From assembly GCA_016793415.1 (NCBI GenBank), contig JAEUMC010000707.1, positions 1 to 9,887 on the forward strand: a stretch of 9,887 nucleotides of DNA, read 5' to 3'. How positions within the stretch are numbered: position 1 is the stretch's first letter; each line of letters opens with the position of its first letter. Below, in pieces: positions 1 through 6,663 of this stretch. The notes under the pieces were generated by a model. It was given only the letters and a program-made list of their open reading frames with translations. It searched no databases and had not been told where the DNA came from. Source of the stretch: Devosia sp. (GTDB lineage: Bacteria; Pseudomonadota; Alphaproteobacteria; Rhizobiales; Devosiaceae). Made by a program: the position numbers and the translations under genes.

Positions 1-1883
1 GCCATCAGCAGGCAGCCGAGCCAGATCAAGGTGACATAGGGCTTGTACCAGAGCCGCACCACCGACTTGCCGTCGGCCTGCGGTTCGCCCAACTGCACGT
101 AGAGCTGGCTGAAGCCGTAGGTCTCGATCGCCGCCTCGGTGGTTGGCTGGCCGCTGGCATTGTAGACCCGGCGCTCGGCCAGCGCCGTGCGGACTCCGCC
201 GCCCGGCGCGCGGATGGCGAAGCGGCCGGTGTCGGAAACGAAGTTCGGCCCCTCGACATGTTCCATGCCTTCGAAGGTCACCTGATGTTCGGCGAGCACC
301 ACGCCCTCACCCGGCACCATGGTGGTCACCAGTTCCTGTTGCCAGGCGGTGGCGGCGACGATGCCGATCACCGTGACGCCGATGCCGAAATGCGCGATTG
401 CCGTCGACCAGGCGGTGCGCGGCAGGCCGAACAAGCGCTTGAAGGAGGTGACGACGTCGGTGCGGAAGAACTTCGCCCGATCGACCAGCTCGGCCAGCGC
501 ACCGAACGCTACCCAGAAGCCGAGCAGCAGCCCGAGCGGCGCCAGCGACACCTCGCCGCCGGTGAGCGCGAAGCAGAGCACCGCGGCAAACAGCGCCAGC
601 CCGGCGGCGCCCGCCAGCCGCTGCGTCACCGCAATCAGGTCGCCGCGCTTCCAGGCAAGGAACGGCCCGAACGGCAGGATGATCAGGAGCGGCGCCATGA
701 TCACGCCGAAGGTCAGGTTGAAGAACGGCTCGCCCACCGAGATGGTCTCGCCGACCAGCGCATCGAGCAGCAGCGGATAGAGCGTCCCCACCAGCACGGC
801 GACGGTCGCGGTGGCGAGGAACAGGTTGTTGAGGATCAGCGCACCCTCGCGGCTGATCGGCGCGAACAGCCCGCCCACCCGCAGCGTCGAAGCGCGGAAC
901 GCGAACAGCGAGAAAGCTCCGCCGATGAACGCCGCCAGCAGACCCAGGATCACCATGCCGCGGGTCGGGTCGGAAGCAAAGGTGTGCACCGAGGTGAGGA
1001 TGCCCGAGCGCACCATGAAGGTGCCGAGCAGGCTCAGCGAGAAGGTAATGATGGCGAGAAAGATCGTCCAGATCTTCAGCGCGTTGCGCTTTTCCATCAC
1101 CAGAGCCGAGTGCAGCAGAGCCGTGCCGGCGAGCCACGGCATGAAGCTGGCATTTTCCACCGGATCCCAGAACCACCAGCCGCCCCAGCCGAGCTCGTAA
1201 TAGGCCCAGTAGGAGCCCATGGCGATGCCAAGCGTCAGGAAGCACCAGCTGAGCAGGGTCCATGGCCGCACCCAGCGGGCCCAGGCGGCATCGATGCGGC
1301 CCGAGATCAGCGCCGCCATGGCGAAGCTGAAACAGACCGAGAAGCCGACATAGCCGAGATAGAGCAGCGGCGGATGGATGGCGAGCCCGATATCCTGCAG
1401 GATCGGGTTGAGGTCCTGCCCCTCGAACGGCGCGGGCGAGAGCCGCAGGAACGGGTTCGAAGTGAACAGCGTGAAGCCGGTGAAGGCCGCGGCAATCAGG
1501 CTCTGCACCGCCAGCACCAGGGTCAGCAGGTCCTTGGGCAGGCTCCGACCGAAGGCCGCGACGGCAGCGCCCATGATCACCAGGATCAGCACCCAGAGCA
1601 GCATCGAGCCTTCGTGGTTGCCCCACACCGCCGTGATCTTGAAGATCAGCGGCTGTGCCGAATTGGCGTGCTCATAGGCAAGCTTCAGCGAGAAATCGGA
1701 AACGACGAAGGCCTGGATCAGCGCCGCGAATGCCGCCGCCACCAGCACGAACTGCAGCACCGCGCCCTGCTGCAGATATCCGGCCAGCGCCTCGCGCTTC
1801 CAGAAAATGAGCCCGACGATGGCCGAGATGGCCGAGATGGCGAAGGCGAGGACGAGGGCGAAATGGCCGAGTTCGATGCTCAT
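1..1883 (-). CDS. ccmF: Cytochrome c heme lyase subunit CcmF (CycK), 3' end cut by window edge
   Basis: Inner-membrane protein of the System I cytochrome c maturation pathway. It works with CcmH/CcmI to ligate heme, delivered by holo-CcmE, to CxxCH apocytochromes in the periplasm. I read the frame from the ATG at 1883 to the left edge by hand over its ends and key motifs and saw no stop or shift; 627 codons are present against about 650 for the family, so only the extreme C-terminus is missing. Seen: WGNHEG at residues 87-92, the tryptophan-rich WWD heme-handling motif WGGWWFWDP at about 233-241, and all four histidines expected from the E. coli protein at matching places: H170 (in AIHPPLL), H258 (LLHSAL), H300 (SVHTF) and H498 (IAHFG). 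Many hydrophobic segments fit a polytopic protein. The visible end, KPYVTLIWLGCLLM, matches the last membrane helix of CcmF. The start is backed by GGGAG seven bases upstream. It lies 49 bases after ccmE, probably in one operon. Confidence 0.96.
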   Translation of the reverse strand, partial: MSIELGHFALVLAFAISAISAIVGLIFWKREALAGYLQQGAVLQFVLVAAAFAALIQAFVVSDFSLKLAYEHANSAQPLIFKITAVWGNHEGSMLLWVLILVIMGAAVAAFGRSLPKDLLTLVLAVQSLIAAAFTGFTLFTSNPFLRLSPAPFEGQDLNPILQDIGLAIHPPLLYLGYVGFSVCFSFAMAALISGRIDAAWARWVRPWTLLSWCFLTLGIAMGSYWAYYELGWGGWWFWDPVENASFMPWLAGTALLHSALVMEKRNALKIWTIFLAIITFSLSLLGTFMVRSGILTSVHTFASDPTRGMVILGLLAAFIGGAFSLFAFRASTLRVGGLFAPISREGALILNNLFLATATVAVLVGTLYPLLLDALVGETISVGEPFFNLTFGVIMAPLLIILPFGPFLAWKRGDLIAVTQRLAGAAGLALFAAVLCFALTGGEVSLAPLGLLLGFWVAFGALAELVDRAKFFRTDVVTSFKRLFGLPRTAWSTAIAHFGIGVTVIGIVAATAWQQELVTTMVPGEGVVLAEHQVTFEGMEHVEGPNFVSDTGRFAIRAPGGGVRTALAERRVYNASGQPTTEAAIETYGFSQLYVQLGEPQADGKSVVRLWYKPYVTLIWLGCLLM

Positions 1884-1890
1884 GCGATGA

Positions 1891-1895
1891 CTCCC
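1891..1895 (-). promoter_or_regulatory. Ribosome binding site of ccmF
   Basis: GGGAG on the minus strand, seven bases before the ATG at 1883. This good spacing fixes the ccmF start. It lies in the 49-base gap after the ccmE stop, so ccmF has its own translation signal rather than relying on coupling to ccmE. Confidence 0.7.
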
Positions 1896-1932
1896 GGGGC
1901 GAAACGCGCAAGAACCGAAGCAGACGGCCCCA

Positions 1933-2376
1933 TCACAGCGGTGCTCCGTCGCGCTGCCACTCGCCGCGCTTCTTCAGCTCTTCGACCAATTCCTTAGGCA
2001 TATAGTTCTCGTCGTGCTTGGCCAGCACGTTGGTCGCCGCGAACGTCCCCTCCGGGGTGACGCTGCCCTCGATCACCACCCCCTGCCCCTCGCGGAACAG
2101 GTCGGGCAGGAGCCCGACATAGTGCGTCGCCATCTCGGTCTGGCCGTCGGTCACCACGAAATCGGAGGTTTCCCCCTCGCGCTTCCAGGTTCCTGCCTTG
2201 ACCAGTCCGCCGAGACGGATGGGGGTGCCGGCGGCAATCGCCTTTTCGTGGATTTCACTGGGCGAATAGAAAAACACGATCTGGTCGCGCAAAGCCATGA
2301 AGATCAGCGTCGCCGAGAAGGCGAGGACAACGCCGAGTCCGGCGATGATGGCTAAGCGTTTCTGCTTACGAGTCAA
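1933..2376 (-). CDS. ccmE: Cytochrome c maturation heme chaperone CcmE (CycJ)
   Basis: Periplasmic heme chaperone of System I, anchored by one N-terminal membrane helix. It binds heme covalently through a histidine and hands it to CcmF/CcmH/CcmI. The 147-residue protein has a basic N-terminus (TRKQKR), a membrane segment at about 7-29, an OB-fold-like beta domain at about 40-115, and the diagnostic LAKHDENYMP motif with heme-binding H121 and Y125, followed by a short charged tail. Length is normal for the family. The start is a TTG that overlaps the ccmI stop as TTGA; the same frame has a TAA six codons earlier, no ATG or GTG lies between, and the next internal ATG (codon 27) would remove most of the membrane anchor. 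No strong Shine-Dalgarno sequence precedes the TTG, so translation is probably coupled to ccmI. Confidence 0.95.
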   Translation of the reverse strand: MTRKQKRLAIIAGLGVVLAFSATLIFMALRDQIVFFYSPSEIHEKAIAAGTPIRLGGLVKAGTWKREGETSDFVVTDGQTEMATHYVGLLPDLFREGQGVVIEGSVTPEGTFAATNVLAKHDENYMPKELVEELKKRGEWQRDGAPL

Positions 2377-3440
2377 TTGCTTGCTACCAATCCATTATCC
2401 GCTGCGAGAACATCGAGTTCCGCGCGTTCGCCCGCTACCGGGTAGGCCTTGCGGGCCGCATCATAGGCTTGTTGCGCCAGTTCGGTTTGACCCAGCACAA
2501 GGCGCGAACGCACCAGACGGGTCCACTCGTCGATCGTGCCACCGCTCTCGCTGAGCCGGCTCGACAGGCCTTCGACCATGGCGGCGATGTCGGCATTGGC
2601 CGGCATGTCGCCGCCGAGGCCGGCTTCTGCTGCCGCCAGCCCCGCCTCGGCATTGGCCAGCCAGGGCTCGCCGCCCTTGCTGAGCTTCAACAGCCCCTGC
2701 CACTCGGCCTTGGCCGTCTCGAAGTCGCCTTCGCGCATCGCTTCGCTGGCGAGGTAGTAGCGCGAGCGAACATGGGTGACGTCGCGGTTGGAGGCGCTGC
2801 GGAACAGGGCCAGCGGCTCGCCGGTGGCGTCGCCGTTGTTTGCCATCATCAGCGCCTCACCCAGATCGGTCTCGCGATCGGCGGTCGGGCCGTCGAGCTC
2901 GATTGCCTTGCGCAGCGCCGTCGCCGCGTCGGCAAAGCGGCCCATCTGCATGTAGGCCGGCGCGATCACCGTCCAGCCGCGCAGATCGTCGGGCTTGGAC
3001 TGGAGCTGTGCCTCGATCCGGGCGATGGCATCATCCAGCGTCATCTCAGGCGGCGGCACGTCCTGCCGCTCGGCCAGCGGCTGCGCCGGCAGATCAGGGC
3101 GGCCGAGCGCGCCGTAGACGCCGAACGCCAGCACCGCCGTCACGGCTGCCGCGGCGGCCACGAGGCCTCGGCGTGCGCCGGGGTCAGTTGCCGCTTTCGT
3201 CGTCGCCTTCAGTCGCATCAGTTCGCGCGCCAGTTCACCCTTCGCCGCGGTCGCCTCGGCCACGCCGAGCCGGCCCAGGGCAAGGTCCGACTCGATTTCC
3301 TTCAACTGCAGCTTGAGGTGCGCGATCTCAGGGCTGTCTACAACAGCGGCAGTCGCGTTGACCCTTCGTCCGGCCCCCGCATAATAGAGCGCGGCGCAGG
3401 CGACGGCTGTGACCACAAAAGCGAGCGACCAAAAGATCAT
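2373..3440 (-). CDS. ccmI: Cytochrome c maturation protein CcmI (CycH), apocytochrome chaperone
   Basis: Membrane-anchored TPR protein of System I that binds apocytochrome c and presents it to the CcmF/CcmH heme ligation complex. The 355-residue product has a first membrane helix at about 2-22, a cytoplasmic helical loop at about 36-78 with the family's short repeat-like helix (LKEIESDLALGRL), a second membrane helix at about 92-112, then the typical GRPDLPAQPLAER linker at 113-125. A periplasmic TPR domain starts near 132 (DDAIARIEAQL) and includes a clear TPR unit at about 150-182 (GRFADAATALRKAIEL). The rest is helical and Ala-rich, ending with LAADNGLVASN. Start ATG at 3440; its ribosome binding site is weak. 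The stop overlaps the ccmE TTG start by four bases. It is the first gene of the ccmI-ccmE-ccmF run and faces away from the flavoprotein operon. Confidence 0.93.
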   Translation of the reverse strand: MIFWSLAFVVTAVACAALYYAGAGRRVNATAAVVDSPEIAHLKLQLKEIESDLALGRLGVAEATAAKGELARELMRLKATTKAATDPGARRGLVAAAAAVTAVLAFGVYGALGRPDLPAQPLAERQDVPPPEMTLDDAIARIEAQLQSKPDDLRGWTVIAPAYMQMGRFADAATALRKAIELDGPTADRETDLGEALMMANNGDATGEPLALFRSASNRDVTHVRSRYYLASEAMREGDFETAKAEWQGLLKLSKGGEPWLANAEAGLAAAEAGLGGDMPANADIAAMVEGLSSRLSESGGTIDEWTRLVRSRLVLGQTELAQQAYDAARKAYPVAGERAELDVLAADNGLVASN

Positions 3441-3574
3441 GTGCAGGGCTCTGCCTCATGCGAAGGTGCAAAAACGCGCCCGATCTATAAAGGCATTCGG
3501 GCAAATTATGCACCTGCACACAGCGATGTGTGGGAGGCGCATTGCCGCAGCCCAGACGATGGTTCGCTGATCCC
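3441..3574. promoter_or_regulatory. Divergent intergenic region with nested inverted repeat
   Basis: This 134-base region separates ccmI (minus) from the flavoprotein pair (plus) and should hold promoters for both. It contains a nested dyad: outer arms AGGTGCA (3464-3470) and TGCACCT (3509-3515), inner arms GCCCGA (3478-3483) and TCGGGC (3497-3502). Both pairs are centred at 3489-3490, on TATAAA (3486-3491). On the minus strand TATAGA (3489-3484) could be a -10 element about 40 bases before ccmI, but I see no good -35 at 16-18 bases. On the plus strand no convincing -35/-10 pair was found. GGGAGG at 3532-3537 is the only strong Shine-Dalgarno-like string upstream of the plus-strand gene. Confidence 0.4.
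3464..3515. repeat. Nested inverted repeat (7 bp outer arms, 6 bp inner arms)
   Basis: AGGTGCA / TGCACCT, 38 bases apart, encloses GCCCGA / TCGGGC, 13 bases apart. The linkers between outer and inner arms are 7 and 6 bases, so the two dyads share a centre to within half a base. Both arm pairs are perfect complements. This could be an operator for a dimeric regulator or a transcript hairpin; chance is not excluded for arms this short. Confidence 0.45.
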
Positions 3575-4639
3575 ATGGCCGACGACAACTACGACTACCT
3601 GGTGCTCGGCTCCACCCCGCTTGCGGGATTGCTGGCGGGTCTGCTCGCCATCGAGCACCGGCGCCGGGTCTGCCTCGTCGGCGAGCCGTTCTCGCCGTTC
3701 CGGCTGCAGCGCAGCATCGACATCTCCGTCGCGCCGATCACCCGCCCCGAAACCCCGCGGTTGTTGAAGGGCGCCGCAGCGGAGACCACCAGGCTGGTCA
3801 ATGGCTGGGGCAAGGGACTGGTCAGCCGCACCGACCCGCTATTCGTCGCCGAAACGCCTGAGAGCATTGCGGCGCTCGGCCATTTTCGCCACCTCGCCAT
3901 TGCGCTGGGCTACGCCGTCGAGCCGGTGGCGGATCGCGCCATTGCCCAGGGCTTGATGCTGCGGGTCCGCGATGCGCAGCTGCTTGCTCATGGCCGGCTC
4001 GAGCCGGCGCTCGAAAGCTGGCTTGCCAGGCACGAAGTGCGCCATCTCGATCGCGCCGACACCGACCTGACGCTGCGCAAGGACGGCACCGCCCGGATCG
4101 CCAATGGCGACCATAGCGTCGAGGCGGCGCAGGTGATCCTCGCCGGCGACGACGCCGTCCTCGAGTATCTGCCTGAGGAGGCGCGCGACCGCAGCCTGGA
4201 GCCTGTGCCAGGTGCCGCCATGCTGCTCGATGCGGCCAAACCGCTGCCCGCTCCCTACACCTCGTTCCTCGATCGCGGCGTGGTGCTGGTGCAGGATGGC
4301 AAGGTCAGCGTCTCGGCACTCCTTGCCGGCGATCCGACCACAGCGCGGGCCCGGCTGGGCAGCGCGATATCGCGTGGCGAGGCATTGCGCCTCGCCGGCG
4401 AAACGGTGGTCGAGAGCCTCGGCACCAGCGATGGCGGCCCGTTCATCGGCCCGGCGCGCGGGCACAAGGCGCTGGTGATCGCCGCGCTCGGTCCGACCGG
4501 GGCATTTCTCGCGCCGGCCATCGCCCGTCATGTCGCTGGAGCCACTCCGATCGACGAGGCAGAGTGGTTCGCGGCGCGTGGCCCGACCCGTGGCAACCAG
4601 CGGCTGCTGGCCGCCGATTATCGGGCGGTGCCGGCATGA
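3575..4639 (+). CDS. Small DAO/SoxB-like FAD-dependent oxidoreductase homologue
   Basis: Probable flavoprotein of the D-amino-acid oxidase/glycine oxidase/SoxB superfamily, 354 residues against about 400 for SoxB. Seen: an N-terminal Rossmann strand-turn-helix (DYLVLGSTPLAGLLAGLLA, about 7-25), then RRVCLVGE ending in the acidic residue expected at strand 2 (E37), and a C-terminal segment at about 286-321 (GPFIGP, then ALGPTGAFLAPAIARHVAG) like the closing FAD-binding segment of the family. The first loop reads G-S-T-P-L-A-G instead of GxGxxG, so FAD binding is uncertain. The start is open: ATG at 3575 puts the Rossmann strand at the usual place but has no clear ribosome binding site, whereas an in-frame TTG at 3542 lies four bases after GGGAGG and a GTG lies at 3530. 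The stop overlaps the next start (ATGA), implying coupled translation and a shared complex. The substrate cannot be read from sequence. Confidence 0.75.
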   Translation: MADDNYDYLVLGSTPLAGLLAGLLAIEHRRRVCLVGEPFSPFRLQRSIDISVAPITRPETPRLLKGAAAETTRLVNGWGKGLVSRTDPLFVAETPESIAALGHFRHLAIALGYAVEPVADRAIAQGLMLRVRDAQLLAHGRLEPALESWLARHEVRHLDRADTDLTLRKDGTARIANGDHSVEAAQVILAGDDAVLEYLPEEARDRSLEPVPGAAMLLDAAKPLPAPYTSFLDRGVVLVQDGKVSVSALLAGDPTTARARLGSAISRGEALRLAGETVVESLGTSDGGPFIGPARGHKALVIAALGPTGAFLAPAIARHVAGATPIDEAEWFAARGPTRGNQRLLAADYRAVPA

Positions 4640-6642
4640 GCGAGCCTGCCAATCGCCTCGCACCCGATGCTCCGCACGGCCTTGGTGGCGCCGAACTCGA
4701 CCGCAAGTCGCCGCTGCAGTTCCGACTCAACGGCCGAACCATCCATGGCTTTGCCGGCGACACCGTGCTCTCCGCCGCCCTCGCCAACGGCATCCAGATC
4801 GCCGGCCGCCATGGTGACGATGCGCTGGCGCTCGACGAGGAATTTGCGCCGCTGGTCAGTTCCGGCAAAGGCGCCGCGTTGCCGATGGAGCGCACCCCTG
4901 CCCTCGCGGGGCTCAACCTCGTTACCATCGGCACCCGGCGCGATCCCATCGCCTCGGGCGGCCTGCTGGGGTCGCTTCGCCACAAGCTGCTCGGCCCGGC
5001 GCGGACGCTGAACCATCGCTTCGGCGACACGCCGTTGGGCAGCCCGCCCTGGCACAACGCCACAGTCGACGAACTCATCGAGGCCGATTTCGCCATCGTC
5101 GGCGCCGGGGTGGCCGGTCTCAGCGCCGCTGCGGCGGCGTCTGCCGCCGGCAAGCGCGCCGTACTGATCGAGCGCAACCAGAGCTTTGGCGGCACCATCC
5201 GCTATTTCGGTGCTGTCGACGCCGAAGCCTCACCCGACACCGTGATCGAACGGCTGATCGCGAGCCTCGAGGGCAAGGGCCAGGTGACACCGCTCACTCG
5301 CGCTGAGGCCTTCGCCATCAGCGGTACGATGCTGAAAGTGCACCAGGTGGTGGTCGAGGCAGGCCGGCCGGTGTCGCGCGTGATCGCTGTCAACGCCAGA
5401 CACGTCATCCTCGCCACCGGCGCACTCGAGCGATTGCCGCTGTTTCCGGGCAACCGTACCCCGGGGATCGTCGGCGCGCTGACCGCTTTCCAGCGCGCCG
5501 AACGGTTCGGCGTCTGGTCAGGGCGACGGGCGCTGTTCACCACCCCCAACAGCTTCGCCTACCGGCTGGCACTGCATGCCGCCGATGCCGGGATCGAGGT
5601 GCAACGCATCGTCGACAGTCGGCTCAGCACCACCTCGCGCTTCGTCGATTTCGCCAAGGCCACCGGCATTACACTCGCCTCGGCTCTGGCCCCCAGCCAT
5701 GCCGAGCCGCTCGAGCGCAACAAGCCGGGGCTGCGGGTCGGCTTCGCTGTCGCCATCGACGAGATCTCCCAGGATTCGACCGCAATCGAGACGGACCAGT
5801 TGGTCGCCGCGGGCGCCTGGCAGCCCGAGATTTTCCTGTGGCTGCGCGCTGGTGGCCCGGCCGCGTGGGATGCGGCCAATGGCTGGCTCGGTCCGCGCGG
5901 CACCCTGGCGGCAGTGGCGCTGGCCGGCTCAGCCGCCGGCTATCATACGACCGCCGCCGCGCTCAGCAGCGGCAAGGCGGCAGTGCTCAGGTTCCTCGGC
6001 AAGGACGCTCCGCCGGTGGTCGACAATATCATCGAGGAGGCCTTCGAGACTGCGGACGCCCGCAACCCGGTGGCGCCGTTCCGTCCGGCGGCGCGCGGCG
6101 CCACCTATCTCGATCGCGGACAATCGCTGATCACCCGCCGGGCGGCGGCGGCCAGCAAACACGGCGTCTCGGGGCTTGCCACCCGCGCCGTACAGCTCGG
6201 GCTCGGCGACATCGCGGCCGCGGTCGATATCGGCGCCATGGCGGCCCGCGATGCCGGTTCGGTCGCGGCAGAACGTTGCGCGCTCTCGGGGGAAGTCAGC
6301 GACACTGGCTGGCGCGTGCCCAACCGTCCCGCGTCCGAGGAAGAGGTGCCGACGCCGCCGGCCTACCTCACCGGCCGTTTCGGCGATAAGCCGCAGATCT
6401 GGGCCCTGACCGCCGCCGATGCCCGCTCGTTCGAGGCCGGCTGCCTGATCTTCGAGAATTCGGGGCAGCACGACCCGCTCCAGGCCATTGGCATCACCTA
6501 CGCCCCGCACCGCCCCGGCGCCAATGGCGGCATCGCGCTGATGGGCAAGGTGCCGGAAGCCACGGAGACGGAACTCTACGTGCGGGATGCGGGGACGGCG
6601 GTGGCAGCGCGGCTGGTCGAGCGGTTGAAGCTGCGGTCCTGA
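4636..6642 (+). CDS. Short sarcosine oxidase alpha subunit-like (SoxA-like) protein
   Basis: 668 residues, related to the alpha subunit of heterotetrameric sarcosine oxidase and kin, usually near 1000 residues. Order seen: an N-terminal ferredoxin-like segment at about 22-57 (LDRKSPLQFRLNGRTIHGFAGDTVLSA, split here by eye, with LANGIQIAGR after it); a Rossmann site IVGAGVAGLSA with glycines at 156-161 and E179 at the end of strand 2; ATGALERLPLF at 260-270 and RTPGIVGA after it; a second nucleotide-binding-like stretch from 300 (TTPNSFAYRLAL); GAWQP at 393-397, matching the SoxA GGWNP motif; and a Gly/Ala segment near 431-455. The C-terminal part (about 575-668, starting PAYLTGRFGDKPQ) resembles only the end of the GcvT-type domain. 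The folate-binding bulk and the FKYHRPRG motif are absent, and no CxxC cluster is seen. Start ATG overlaps the upstream stop. It probably pairs with the upstream flavoprotein; the substrate is unknown. Confidence 0.82.
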   Translation: MSEPANRLAPDAPHGLGGAELDRKSPLQFRLNGRTIHGFAGDTVLSAALANGIQIAGRHGDDALALDEEFAPLVSSGKGAALPMERTPALAGLNLVTIGTRRDPIASGGLLGSLRHKLLGPARTLNHRFGDTPLGSPPWHNATVDELIEADFAIVGAGVAGLSAAAAASAAGKRAVLIERNQSFGGTIRYFGAVDAEASPDTVIERLIASLEGKGQVTPLTRAEAFAISGTMLKVHQVVVEAGRPVSRVIAVNARHVILATGALERLPLFPGNRTPGIVGALTAFQRAERFGVWSGRRALFTTPNSFAYRLALHAADAGIEVQRIVDSRLSTTSRFVDFAKATGITLASALAPSHAEPLERNKPGLRVGFAVAIDEISQDSTAIETDQLVAAGAWQPEIFLWLRAGGPAAWDAANGWLGPRGTLAAVALAGSAAGYHTTAAALSSGKAAVLRFLGKDAPPVVDNIIEEAFETADARNPVAPFRPAARGATYLDRGQSLITRRAAAASKHGVSGLATRAVQLGLGDIAAAVDIGAMAARDAGSVAAERCALSGEVSDTGWRVPNRPASEEEVPTPPAYLTGRFGDKPQIWALTAADARSFEAGCLIFENSGQHDPLQAIGITYAPHRPGANGGIALMGKVPEATETELYVRDAGTAVAARLVERLKLRS

Positions 6643-6663
6643 TGTCGGCGAAAGCGGCCGCCT
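6643..6663. other. Short convergent gap between two gene ends
   Basis: Only 21 bases separate the stop of the SoxA-like gene from the stop of the opposite-strand gene. CGAAAGCG (6649-6656) and CGCTTTTCG (6674-6682) could pair with one bulged base across a 17-base loop, reaching into the facing gene. No T-run follows on the plus strand, so a terminator cannot be claimed. Confidence 0.3.

Noticed and set aside
307..1626. 439-codon minus-strand open frame
   Set aside because: It is ccmF read one base out of frame along its whole length. This constant offset also argues against a frameshift in ccmF.
1818..1842. Tandem repeat GATGGCCGA
   Set aside because: It simply encodes the Ile-Ser-Ala repeats of the first CcmF membrane helix; two to three units only.
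258..1997. 579-codon plus-strand open frame
   Set aside because: It is antisense to ccmF, rich in Arg, Gln, His and Glu, with no domain; the minus-strand frame carries every CcmF motif.
2469..3767. 432-codon plus-strand open frame across the ccmI region
   Set aside because: It is antisense to ccmI and its composition is Arg/His/Gln-rich; ccmI on the other strand has two membrane helices and TPR structure.
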